Origin: Pontibacter populi
Lineage (GTDB): Bacteria; Bacteroidota; Bacteroidia; Cytophagales; Hymenobacteraceae
Length of the DNA stretch: 64,000 nucleotides
Direction of reading: 5' to 3'
Assembly: GCF_019336435.1 (NCBI RefSeq)
Contig: NZ_JAHWXQ010000001.1
Span: forward strand, 806,001-870,000
Every line of letters starts with the position of its first letter. The first letter of the stretch is position 1. A model generated the notes under the pieces. The model was not told where the DNA came from. It saw only the letters and a program-made list of their open reading frames with translations, and did not search any database. Of this stretch, positions 30,191 through 38,171 are shown one piece after another. Made by a program: the position numbers and the translations under genes.

Positions 30191-31747
30191 ATGGCTACTG
30201 AGCAACTCCGCAACACACTTATCCTTGCTGGCTTTGTAGTTTTAAAGTTTGTGCTGCAATATGTTTTGGTGGATGGGGCTTACGACCTGCACCGCGACGA
30301 ATTTCTGCACCTGGACCAGGCAAACCACTTAGCTGCAGGGTATATTTCGGTGCCGCCTTTTACGGCTTTTATTGCCTGGGTAATACAGCAGTTGGATAAC
30401 AGCTATTTCTGGGTGCGATTCTTCCCGGCTTTGTTCGGGGCACTAACTATAGTGGTGACCTGGGGTATTGTTGATGAACTAAAAGGTGGCCTTTATGCGA
30501 AGATCTTAGGTGCTACAGCTTTACTCTTCTCGGTACTGTTGCGCATTAATATCCTGTTTCAACCCAACTCTTTTGATATACTTTGCTGGGCACTTACCTT
30601 CTATCTTTTTATCCGGTTTCTGCATACGCAGCAGGCAAAATGGCTTTACTGGCTGGGTGCAGTTATCGGTTTCGGTTTCCTGAATAAATATACGATCCTT
30701 TTCCTGGTGGCTGGGCTGGCAACTGCTCTGTTGCTATCGCTTTACCGGAAACTGTTTTTACAGAGAGAGCTCTACATAGCCGGGCTCATTGCACTTGTAA
30801 TTGCATCGCCGAATATAGCCTGGCAACTACAGCACAACTTTCCGGTTGTGGCGCATATGCAGGAACTTAAGGCTACGCAGCTGAATAATGTTAACCCCGC
30901 TGATTTCCTGCTGGACCAGGTTCTTTTCTTTATTGGTTCTATCTTTTTAGTTCTTGGGGCACTGACAGCTTTTATAGTTTACCGGCCTTTTAAACCATAC
31001 CGGTTTATCGGTATCTGTTTTATAGTTGTAATGGCGCTGTTCCTGGCGCTGAAAGCAAAAAGTTATTACACCATTGGTTTGTACCCGGTGCTGATCGCAT
31101 TCGGAAGTGTGTATTGGGAGCAGTTGTTTGGCCGTGGCTGGTTGCGCTATACCAGACCACTGTGGCCATTGGTAACTATAGCTTTGTTTGTGCCGATCAT
31201 CAATGTGGTGTTCCCGGTACTGAGCCCGGCCGAGATACAGGTAAAAGCCGAAAAGTTTAAAGACCTAAACCTGCTGAAATGGGAAGATGGCAAAGACCAC
31301 CTGCTGCCCCAGGATTTCGCGGACATGCAGAGCTGGCAGGAACTCACCCAAATCGCTTCTAAAGCCTACAACCTTATACCAGCATCTGAAAAACAACAAA
31401 CGCTTATACTCTGCGACAACTATGGCCAGGCCGGCGCCATTAACTACTACAGCCGGAAAACCTTGCCGCAGGCCGTATCTTATAATGCTGATTACATTTA
31501 CTGGTTCCCGGATCTGCCAACTATAAAGCAAATTATTCTTGTGAAAGGCCAAGGAGAAGCACCACTGCAGGAATCAGAAAAGCAATACTTTGGCAGCGTT
31601 CAAAAGATTGGCAGTATTACCAACCGGTATGCCCGCGAACAAGGTACAACCGTTTATCTGCTCAGCGATATAGCACCATTTGTAAGGCAATACTTGTACA
31701 GGAGGCTCGCCGTTAAGCAAAGTAAGCTCTTCCAGAGTGCTGATTAA
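30191..31747 (+). CDS. GT39/ArnT-like integral membrane glycosyltransferase
   Basis: A 518-residue inner-membrane protein with about ten or more hydrophobic segments. The first periplasmic loop has the acidic YDLHRDEFLHLDQ motif (about residues 27-40), typical of PMT/ArnT-type enzymes (GT39/GT83) that take a sugar from a polyprenyl carrier. A soluble C-terminal domain of about 150 residues follows. The acceptor (lipid A, protein or glycan) is unknown. It converges with the 3-methyladenine glycosylase gene with a one-base gap. Confidence 0.83.
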   Translation: MATEQLRNTLILAGFVVLKFVLQYVLVDGAYDLHRDEFLHLDQANHLAAGYISVPPFTAFIAWVIQQLDNSYFWVRFFPALFGALTIVVTWGIVDELKGGLYAKILGATALLFSVLLRINILFQPNSFDILCWALTFYLFIRFLHTQQAKWLYWLGAVIGFGFLNKYTILFLVAGLATALLLSLYRKLFLQRELYIAGLIALVIASPNIAWQLQHNFPVVAHMQELKATQLNNVNPADFLLDQVLFFIGSIFLVLGALTAFIVYRPFKPYRFIGICFIVVMALFLALKAKSYYTIGLYPVLIAFGSVYWEQLFGRGWLRYTRPLWPLVTIALFVPIINVVFPVLSPAEIQVKAEKFKDLNLLKWEDGKDHLLPQDFADMQSWQELTQIASKAYNLIPASEKQQTLILCDNYGQAGAINYYSRKTLPQAVSYNADYIYWFPDLPTIKQIILVKGQGEAPLQESEKQYFGSVQKIGSITNRYAREQGTTVYLLSDIAPFVRQYLYRRLAVKQSKLFQSAD

Positions 31748-31748
31748 T

Positions 31749-32345
31749 TTATTTTCTGCTAACCCAATTACTGTCTTTTACATAAAAGCGCCAGGGCAGC
31801 AGGGCATCGTCGCCGGCATAGTCTATGCCCACACGTGGAACAGTCATTATTTTATCTTCGGGAATGGTTATGCCTTTGTCTTCGAGCCAGATGGTGGTTC
31901 CGGTCAGGTTCTCGCCGTAATGTTTACGGTTAATGCCTAAAGCGATGCTCATCACGCCCGGTCCGGCTGTTAGGTTCGGTTTTATAGTTGGCATGTTGCG
32001 GCGCAGCAGCATTTCTTCTACACCAATTTCAGGTTCTACAGCTCGTACCAGAACGGCGTCTGCTTTGCCCTCTACGTTTGTGATGATGTTGAACAGGTTA
32101 TAGATGCCATACACCAGGTACACGTAAGCTACGCCGCCTTCGTGATACATAATTTCGGTGCGGGCAGTGCGGCGGTTCAGGTGGGCGTGGCAGGCACGGT
32201 CGTTCTCACCGGAGTAAGCTTCTGTTTCCACGATCATCCCGCCAGTCAGCATGCCATCTACGGATGTGTACAGGTACTTGCCTAACAGCTCCTGCGCTAT
32301 TTGCACTACATTAGGCCGGGTGTAAAAGTCTTTTGTAAGCTTCAC
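31749..32345 (-). CDS. DNA-3-methyladenine glycosylase (AAG/MPG family)
   Basis: A base-excision repair enzyme of 198 residues. The family signature is IVETEAYSGENDRACHA (41-57), in which the first Glu activates water, followed by RTARTEIMYHEGGVAYVYLV. The human AAG-like length and motifs are complete. It is monocistronic. Confidence 0.93.
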   Translation of the reverse strand: MKLTKDFYTRPNVVQIAQELLGKYLYTSVDGMLTGGMIVETEAYSGENDRACHAHLNRRTARTEIMYHEGGVAYVYLVYGIYNLFNIITNVEGKADAVLVRAVEPEIGVEEMLLRRNMPTIKPNLTAGPGVMSIALGINRKHYGENLTGTTIWLEDKGITIPEDKIMTVPRVGIDYAGDDALLPWRFYVKDSNWVSRK

Positions 32346-32822
32346 ATTGATGATTGGTTGATAGTGGTTCGTTATTCGTTAATTACCTGCAAAGGTTAAA
32401 CTATAGTTTATAGTTTGCGTGAGGGATGGAGCGGTTGTCTGAGCTCCTTTAGCGACGCAGGAGCTAAAGAGCGAGCCGCGAGAGCCCGACGGCTGTGCCG
32501 GCACGCCCTGTACTTTAAACTATAAATCTCCTGAACTATAGATCTTACCAACTTCTTCAGTAATAACCCCAACTATAAACCCCACCTCCACTCCTCCAAG
32601 CAACGGTGATATTTTACTCATAGCGAAAAAAATCTCTCCCATTCTGTTAAGAAACTTGGTAAAAGGGAGTTTAAGCCAATGCTACTGGCCACCAGGATCC
32701 TTCCAGGATGACAAAATAGGAAAGCTAAATAGCCTACTTACAGGGAGGAACTTTTAGCCATTGTTAAAATTCCAGCAACCAACCATCAACAATAAGCAAT
32801 TATTCATTACTTTTACACCCGA
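32346..32822. other. Intergenic repeat-bearing region before the B12 riboswitch
   Basis: No gene is supported. At 32399-32408 there is an exact AACTATAGTT. At 32442-32465 the inverted repeat AGCTCCT...AGGAGCT occurs, followed by a GC-rich stretch containing the palindrome GTGCCGGCAC. At 32690-32712 a CCAGGATCCTTCCAGGATG unit resembles dispersed intergenic repeats common in this phylum. A weak -7 box, TACTTTTA (32808-32815), may drive the riboswitch. Confidence 0.5.
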
Positions 32823-33004
32823 TTGGTGGCTGTAACTATAATCTATAGCTTCAGCCTTAAAAGGGAAACAGGTGCAATACCTGTGCTGTTCCCGCAACTG
32901 TATTCTTCATTAAAGGGGTTAGCCTAACACCAAAGCCACTGTACACAAACCGTATGGGAAGGCAGGCTGATCTGAAGAGAGCCAGGAGACCTGCCAGTCC
33001 GGAC
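32823..33004 (+). promoter_or_regulatory. Cobalamin riboswitch
   Basis: The conserved core is easy to read: AAAAGGGAAACAGGTGCAAT and ACCTGTGCTGTTCCCGCAAC, then the B12 box GCCACTG (32935-32941), TATGGGAAGGCAGGCTGA and GAGCCAGGAGACCTGCC near the 3' end. Order and spacing match the adenosylcobalamin/cobalamin riboswitch class. It precedes the BtuB-like receptor, so high B12 would switch off uptake. There is no clear intrinsic terminator after it, which favours translational control (inference). Confidence 0.93.
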
Positions 33005-33005
33005 A

Positions 33006-33113
33006 ATGATTTGTCGTATGCTTTCGGGTAAAAAGCTGCACAGTTTCTGCCTTTTCTGGCTCCTACTGCTCACTTTCTGCCCACTTGCATGCTTCGGGAT
33101 TAAAGCATTTTAA
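33006..33113 (+). CDS. Possible 35-residue membrane leader peptide
   Basis: An ATG at 33006 (alternative ATG at 33018) directly after the riboswitch opens a 35-codon frame. It encodes a short basic N-terminus and a hydrophobic core (FCLFWLLLLTFCPLACFG), ending TAA at 33111-33113. The next gene can start at GTG 33115, one base later, which would permit translational coupling. It could be a regulatory leader, a decayed signal peptide of the receptor, or chance. There is no homology knowledge behind it. Confidence 0.35.
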   Translation: MICRMLSGKKLHSFCLFWLLLLTFCPLACFGIKAF

Positions 33114-33114
33114 G

Positions 33115-35016
33115 GTGGCGAACCGTATCTTTTTATTTTTAATGCTGGCTATAGTTGCCTTGCCCGCTTTGGCGCAGCAAGACACCGCAGCTTACCAGTT
33201 GCGCAGCGTAGAAGTATTTGGCAAACCTGCCGAAGTGTACGCTGCCGGCAGTCGCGTTACAACTATAGACAGCGCCTACCGGCAAACCTATAACAGCAGC
33301 TCATTAGCCGATGCCCTGCAGGCCCGCACCCCGGTTTATTTTAAAAGCTATGGCGTAAGCGGCCTTTCCAGTGTATCCTTCAGGGGTACCAATGCCTCCC
33401 AAACAGTGGTGCTCTGGAACGGGCTCAACATCGGCTTACCAACTTTAGGACAATCAGATTTCTCTACATTACCACTCAGCGGGTTTGGCGACATCGCGGT
33501 GCAAAGTGGCTCGGCGGGGGCAGCCTATGGTAGCGGAGCTATAGGCGGAGCTGTTTTGCTGAGCTCTCCCAACTATAACGGCAAAGGTTTCGGGCTTGAG
33601 TTGCAACAGGAAGCAGGAAGTTTTGGCCGTTATTTCAGTAATGGCAACATCAACTATAGTTCGGGCAAACTACAGCTTGGCCTTGGAGCTTACCTGCGCA
33701 ACGCTGAAAATGATTTTACCTATAAAGACTTGTCGCGGTTTGGAAAGCCGAAGCGCACCGAAGAGCATGCCGCACAAAAGCAGTATGGCTTTACCCAGAA
33801 CCTGAACTGGCAACTAGCTGCGAACACAAAAATTGGGCTGCATGGTTGGTATACCTTTGCTGACCGGGAACTGCAGCCGGCCATGGGATCGGCAAGCGGT
33901 GCCGAGCAGCTTGACAAGAACCTGCGCCTGATGACGCAACTGGAGCACGAAAGCGACTGGGGCAAGACCGATGTAAAGCTGGCCTACTTTAAAGACTTCC
34001 TGAACTATACCAATAGCTCGCTTAACTCTGTTGCCGATGTGCAGACGTACCAGCTGCAGACCGAACAAACCTATACCAAAGGTGAGAACTGGAGCCTGCG
34101 CGGCGGTGTAAATTTGCAGCACTTTATAGCTGAGAACGATGGCTATGCCGGCACCAAACAGGAAAACAGGGCAGCTGTATTCGCGCTGTTCCGCTACGAC
34201 CCTACCGAGACGCTAGACCTGAGCCTGAACCTGCGCCAGGCTTTTGTAGAAGATTATAACCCTGCTCCTACACCAGCTCTCGGCTTTAACTGGAAATTCT
34301 ACCAGCACGAACAGCACCAGCTCTTTTTGAAAGGAAATGTTTCGGGTAGCTACCGGGTGCCCACCCTGAATGACCGTTTCTGGACCGGAGCCGGCAACCC
34401 TGACCTGAAACCTGAACAGGGTTGGAGCGAAGAAGCCGGCCTGCGCCACCTGTTTATAGTTGGCAACACCCTTTTACTCGAGACCGAAGCCACTGCCTAC
34501 CACATGCTGATAGATGACTGGATACAATGGGCGCCGAACCCAACCGGCCTGTGGCGGCCGGTAAACCTGCAGAAAGTAAGAGCCATGGGCATAGAGTTAA
34601 GCCACCAACTGACAGCAACTATAGGAAATCTAAAACTGACAGGATCAGCGGGCTATACTTATACCTCGTCGGAGCAGGTGGAGGTTTATGAAGGTCAAGG
34701 CGACAAAGGCAACCAACTGATGTATGTGCCCCTGCACAAAGGGGTGCTGGCAACCGGGATCAACTATAAAAACTGGCAACTGCACACCGACTTAAACTAT
34801 ACCGGTGAGCGCTACACTACCAATTCCGAAACCAGCCACTTAGATAGCTTTATACTGGTTAATGTCGCGCTTAGTAAACAGCTTCAGTTCCGAAAAAGCA
34901 GGCTTGTGGTTGCCTTCCGGTCCGATAACATTACCAATGAAGTTTACCTGACTATGGCCTACCATGCCATGCCGTTGCGGGGCTACACCCTGAGCTTACG
35001 ATTTCTTATTCCTTAA
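33115..35016 (+). CDS. TonB-dependent receptor, BtuB-like (corrinoid uptake)
   Basis: An outer-membrane beta-barrel transporter of about 633 residues with a plug domain (YNSSSLADALQARTPVYFKS, then VSFRGTNASQTVVLWNGLNI and GSGAIGGAVLLSS) and a 22-strand-type barrel ending in an aromatic-rich strand (GYTLSLRFLIP). The N-terminus is a signal peptide (ANRIFLFLMLAIVALPALAQ). I favour GTG at 33115 because it follows the leader stop by one base; a TTG at 33085 would add ten residues. The upstream cobalamin riboswitch assigns it to B12 or other corrinoid import. The next gene encodes a propeller lipoprotein likely to work with it. Confidence 0.88.
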   Translation: MANRIFLFLMLAIVALPALAQQDTAAYQLRSVEVFGKPAEVYAAGSRVTTIDSAYRQTYNSSSLADALQARTPVYFKSYGVSGLSSVSFRGTNASQTVVLWNGLNIGLPTLGQSDFSTLPLSGFGDIAVQSGSAGAAYGSGAIGGAVLLSSPNYNGKGFGLELQQEAGSFGRYFSNGNINYSSGKLQLGLGAYLRNAENDFTYKDLSRFGKPKRTEEHAAQKQYGFTQNLNWQLAANTKIGLHGWYTFADRELQPAMGSASGAEQLDKNLRLMTQLEHESDWGKTDVKLAYFKDFLNYTNSSLNSVADVQTYQLQTEQTYTKGENWSLRGGVNLQHFIAENDGYAGTKQENRAAVFALFRYDPTETLDLSLNLRQAFVEDYNPAPTPALGFNWKFYQHEQHQLFLKGNVSGSYRVPTLNDRFWTGAGNPDLKPEQGWSEEAGLRHLFIVGNTLLLETEATAYHMLIDDWIQWAPNPTGLWRPVNLQKVRAMGIELSHQLTATIGNLKLTGSAGYTYTSSEQVEVYEGQGDKGNQLMYVPLHKGVLATGINYKNWQLHTDLNYTGERYTTNSETSHLDSFILVNVALSKQLQFRKSRLVVAFRSDNITNEVYLTMAYHAMPLRGYTLSLRFLIP

Positions 35017-35040
35017 CAATAATTATCTAAAACTATAAAA

Positions 35041-36153
35041 ATGAAACGTACCCTACTTCGCGGCTTTTACACAGCTGCTTTACTGTTAACATCCACTTTT
35101 GCCTTTACCAGCTGCGACGAAACTGAAGATGTTAGCCCGGATATAAACAACTCTAAAGTAAGAGGCCTCTACGACCAAAAAGGCGTTTTTATACTGAATG
35201 AAGGCAATTTTGGTACCCCGAACGGGTCTATTTCTTTCCTGAGCGACAGTACAGGTCACCAGGTTAAAAACAACATTTTCAGCACTGCAAATGAGCAGCG
35301 CCCCTTAGGCGATGTGGTGCAGAGCATGGTACTGCATGATACGCTGGCCTATATTGTGGCTAATAACAGCAACAAGATAGAAGTAGTACATGCCTTCACT
35401 TTTAAAACGATAGCCGTGATAGAAGGCCTGAAGCAGCCGCGCTTTTTCGCTGCACTGGACGGCAACAAAGGTTACGTAACCGAGTGGGTTGCCTACGGCA
35501 GCACTGGACGCGTATCGGTTATCGACCTGAAAACGAATGCTGTACTTAAAACCATTACAGTGGGTGAAATGCCTGAGCAGCTCCTGATAGTTAACGGCAA
35601 ACTATACGTAACCAACAGCGGTGGCAATACTATCTCTGTCATCAACACAACTACCGATGCTGTGGCGAGTACCGTTCCAACCGCAGACGGACCAAGCGAA
35701 CTAGTACAAGGCAAAGACCAGTACATCTGGGTGCTGAGCGCCGGCAAGGTGGTGTACAAAGACGACTGGTCTGGTATCGATTACACGAAAACCACTCCGG
35801 GTTCGCTTAGCAAACTCAACACAGCAACGTCAGCTATCGACGCAACCTTTACTTTCCCGGGTAACCAGAGCATTCCCAAAAACCTGACTATAAATGGCCT
35901 CGGCGATAAGCTGTACTTTAATTACGAGAATAAAACGTTTATGCAGCCGGTAACCGCTGGCGGACTCAGCAACACTGTCATCATTAACCGTGGTTTCTAT
36001 GGCATGGAAGCGGACCCTGAAACCGGTAACATTTTCGGTTCCGATAATAATAATTTCAGCGGCGACGGCACAGTGTTTATCTATAACTCTGATGGCGTTA
36101 AACTAAAAGAATTCAAGGCAGGCATCGGCCCGAACGGGTTTGTATTTAATTAA
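35041..36153 (+). CDS. Beta-propeller lipoprotein (DUF5074/YncE-like), BtuG-type candidate
   Basis: A 370-residue lipoprotein with signal peptide and lipobox FTSC (Cys25) followed by acidic DETEDVSPD, a surface-export-type pattern. The rest is a seven-blade-like propeller with repeating strands such as KVRGLYDQKGVFILNEGNFG, AYIVANNSNKIEVV and LYVTNSGGNTISVIN. It starts 24 bases after the receptor stop under the same B12 riboswitch. In Bacteroides, BtuG is a surface propeller lipoprotein that captures cobalamin for BtuB; the same role is inferred here. It ends at a strong terminator. Confidence 0.82.
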   Translation: MKRTLLRGFYTAALLLTSTFAFTSCDETEDVSPDINNSKVRGLYDQKGVFILNEGNFGTPNGSISFLSDSTGHQVKNNIFSTANEQRPLGDVVQSMVLHDTLAYIVANNSNKIEVVHAFTFKTIAVIEGLKQPRFFAALDGNKGYVTEWVAYGSTGRVSVIDLKTNAVLKTITVGEMPEQLLIVNGKLYVTNSGGNTISVINTTTDAVASTVPTADGPSELVQGKDQYIWVLSAGKVVYKDDWSGIDYTKTTPGSLSKLNTATSAIDATFTFPGNQSIPKNLTINGLGDKLYFNYENKTFMQPVTAGGLSNTVIINRGFYGMEADPETGNIFGSDNNNFSGDGTVFIYNSDGVKLKEFKAGIGPNGFVFN

Positions 36154-36170
36154 GTGAAAGTTGGTTGTTT

Positions 36171-36206
36171 AAAGGCTGCTTCTGTAATGGAAGCAGCCTT
36201 TTTTGT
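36171..36206 (+). terminator. Terminator of the B12 uptake operon
   Basis: A 12-bp stem AAAGGCTGCTTC/GAAGCAGCCTTT with a seven-base loop and a following TTTTGTTTT run, 18 bases past the propeller stop. Confidence 0.88.
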
Positions 36207-36963
36207 TTTGTAGCTTACTGCTTGGCTTTGAGATGACATGTAGGTCTTTCCTTGCTGGGAGGGAATTTCTGTTGGTGCTATAGTCTGAGGTAATGTTTTA
36301 TAGTTCTGGTTTTCACCCACACCTACCCCTCCCAAGAGGGGAATTTCGGCTATAGCTGTAGTTATCTTATAGTTTCATAGTTGCTGTTTGTCATCTCCAT
36401 GCCCCCTTCAAAGGGGGACTTTTCAACTACTGCTTTTCAAGCTGTCATTTCGACGGAAAGAGAAATCTGAATTAGCTATAATTACAGTCCACGAGCAGGA
36501 CAGGTTTACCTGTCCCTTTGAAATTATAGCCACGTTAAATCTCGAAGCAAGCAGGTTCAAACTACACTTAGCGGTTACTATGAGAAAGATCACAGTCTTT
36601 GGGTTGAGCGCCTTGTAGATTTCTGGTGCCGCAGGCATTGTGAGGTACGAACAAAAGAAATGTACACCGCGCGATGCCCGAAGACGGGGCCTCCCGGCCG
36701 TGAGGGCACCAAAGCCAAATTGAAACTGTAGGTAAGTAGAGCTCCCAGGATGAAAGGAGATTTGAAAAGAAGGCTTCGTTCGGAGTGAAGAGATCCCAAC
36801 TATAGGACTGTGAAATTTCTAACTATGAGCTGAGATAGATTTCTCACTTCGTTCAAAATGACAGAAGAAGAACCATAACTCAGACGCTAGCAGGAGCTGC
36901 GCACACTGCTAGGACTTACCAATCCTGTATATCAATCTAATCTCATTAATCCGCAATTAATAT
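36207..36963. repeat. Gene-free region built from several dispersed repeat types
   Basis: No credible gene lies here. Short palindromic fragments of the form CCCCTCCCAAGAGGGGAAT (about 36327-36345) and CCCCCTTCAAAGGGGGAC (about 36402-36419) recur. Two inverted copies of a roughly 26-base unit, TGTCATTTCGACGG... (36443-36468) and its reverse ...CGTTCAAAATGACA (36837-36863), bracket about 420 bases like the ends of a small non-coding element. A GC-rich block with CCCGAAGACGGG lies between them. These look like extragenic palindromic repeats rather than a lost gene. Confidence 0.6.
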
Positions 36964-37002
36964 AAAAGTGGAAGTACAGATTGAATCCGTACTTCCACTT
37001 TT
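36964..37002 (-). terminator. Terminator after the small lipoprotein
   Basis: A 14-bp perfect stem (AAAAGTGGAAGTAC and complement) with an 11-base loop; T-rich on the minus strand. It lies 22 bases past the lipoprotein stop. Confidence 0.82.
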
Positions 37003-37023
37003 CTAAATTATTTCAACCTTACA

Positions 37024-37311
37024 TTACTGTTTCTGATCCATGTCACGATGGTCAGCACTATCTCTTTTTCCATCACCCGCGTGCACAGCGCCTTCGGCAT
37101 TGTCATAATACTTCTTTTCAAGGTCTACCGTGTCTTGGTTGGAAGGATTCGGTTCTGATGTATAACCTTCGTTCAACGATCCTTCTTCTACGTGGTCACT
37201 GTCTTCTTTATTAGTTTTCCCGGCCTGGGTGCCGCTATCGCAGCTGGTTATAGTGAGGGCTCCGGTAAAAAGAGTAGCAAGCATAAATGCCTTTATTGGT
37301 TTCGTATTCAT
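37024..37311 (-). CDS. Small hydrophilic lipoprotein, function unknown
   Basis: A 95-residue lipoprotein: MNTKPIKAFMLATLFTGALT is the signal and ITSC the lipobox (Cys23 or so). The mature part is short, charged and rich in Asp, Glu, Lys and Asn, with no known domain. The start at 37309-37311 is chosen because the longer frame adds 22 residues ahead of a proper signal peptide. It is monocistronic with its own terminator. Confidence 0.72.
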   Translation of the reverse strand: MNTKPIKAFMLATLFTGALTITSCDSGTQAGKTNKEDSDHVEEGSLNEGYTSEPNPSNQDTVDLEKKYYDNAEGAVHAGDGKRDSADHRDMDQKQ

Positions 37312-37450
37312 AGTTGTAAAATTCGTGTTAAACATAAGTCGCCGGCCAGCCAACGAGTACCTACATTTACGACCCACGCCAGTTTATAGTTAAAACCAAT
37401 ACCCCTATCCCTGGAAAACCGTATTAATAACTCGAAACCAAACTATAGCT

Positions 37451-37621
37451 ATGAAACAGAACAACCCCGTTGACCCGACAAAAGAAACCAGCAAGGATGA
37501 TTCTTCTGACATCAATAAAGTAAAACAACAAAAGCAGGCAGCTCCGCCACAGGCTAAAACCACATCAAATAAAACCAGCCAACAGCGCGAAGACGAAGAA
37601 GCACAAAAAGGCCATTCATAA
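37451..37621 (+). CDS. Small hydrophilic hypothetical protein (56 residues)
   Basis: An ATG at 37451 follows an AAACTATAG motif and opens 56 codons of Lys, Gln, Asp, Glu, Ser and Thr with no hydrophobic segment (MKQNNPVDPTKETSKDDSSD at the start, ending AQKGHS). Composition resembles the Asn/Gln-rich protein at 29.7-30.1 kb. It is probably disordered and soluble. It is supported only by the frame, the composition and the position before the DUF2798 gene. Confidence 0.5.
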   Translation: MKQNNPVDPTKETSKDDSSDINKVKQQKQAAPPQAKTTSNKTSQQREDEEAQKGHS

Positions 37622-37622
37622 G

Positions 37623-37654
37623 TTGCTGAACTATAGTTGCCCGTTGTACCTTTG
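37623..37654 (+). promoter_or_regulatory. Bacteroidota-type promoter of the DUF2798 gene
   Basis: TTG (37623-37625), 21 bases, then TACCTTTG (37647-37654), matching TTG-N19-25-TAnnTTTG. It ends 21 bases before the ATG. An exact AACTATAGTT (37629-37638) sits in the spacer. Confidence 0.7.
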
Positions 37655-37675
37655 CAGCTATAGTTTTACCAACCC

Positions 37676-37903
37676 ATGAAGAAGGCGCTCATTTCCGCAC
37701 AGCTTAAAACCAAACTGCTGGTAATCCTGATCATCAGTATATTACTTGCGTCTGCCCTGGAACTATATACCTTTGGCATTCCTTCTGATTTTCTGTCGCG
37801 CTGGCTAAACTCCTTTTTTGTTATCTTCTTTATGATTTCGGTAACGGTGCTGGGTGTTGTACCCGCCATCAACTATGCGGTAAACAAAGCTGCCGGACGC
37901 TAG
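37676..37903 (+). CDS. DUF2798 family small membrane protein
   Basis: A 75-residue protein with two membrane helices (about 14-33 and 45-68) joined by a short loop (ELYTFGIPSDFLSRWLNSFF), matching the DUF2798 pattern. Its function is not known. It has its own promoter and starts 54 bases after the small hydrophilic gene. Confidence 0.78.
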   Translation: MKKALISAQLKTKLLVILIISILLASALELYTFGIPSDFLSRWLNSFFVIFFMISVTVLGVVPAINYAVNKAAGR

Positions 37904-38010
37904 ACTATAGTTACAGATCATTTCCTGCCTCCCGAATTCTCACTCACCACTTCCTGGTGCGGAAATAATTTCCGTGCTCACCTATAAATCCGAATCTGAG
38001 ATTCGATCGG

Positions 38011-38059
38011 GTCAGAGGCCCAAACTATAGTTCGACACGAGCGAAGACGCTCGCGCTAT
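38011..38059 (+). repeat. Dispersed GC-rich palindromic repeat, copy 1
   Basis: The unit reads AGAGGCCC-AACTATAG-...-CACGAGCGAAGACGCTCGCG-C-ATAA, with the internal hairpin CGAGCG/CGCTCG. A second, near-identical copy lies at 42139-42188. The form fits repetitive extragenic palindromes; it includes the genome's CTATAG motif. Confidence 0.7.
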
Positions 38060-38104
38060 AAAATATCTAAACTATAGAACTGAACCTGCCGCTACCTATA
38101 GCTG

Positions 38105-38140
38105 TTGCAGAAGCACTATGCCATAAAATCTGTACTTTTG
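38105..38140 (+). promoter_or_regulatory. Bacteroidota-type promoter of the radical SAM gene
   Basis: TTG (38105-38107), a 25-base spacer and TACTTTTG (38133-38140). The -7 box is a good match; the spacer is at the long end. It ends 31 bases before the TTG start codon. Confidence 0.55.
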
Positions 38141-38171
38141 CGGTGCAGACTTATACTTTAACATTTACACT

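Noticed and set aside
36388..36799. Two frames of about 70-76 residues in the 36-kb gene-free region
   Set aside because: They cross repeat fragments, lack conserved features and have no promoter or plausible composition.
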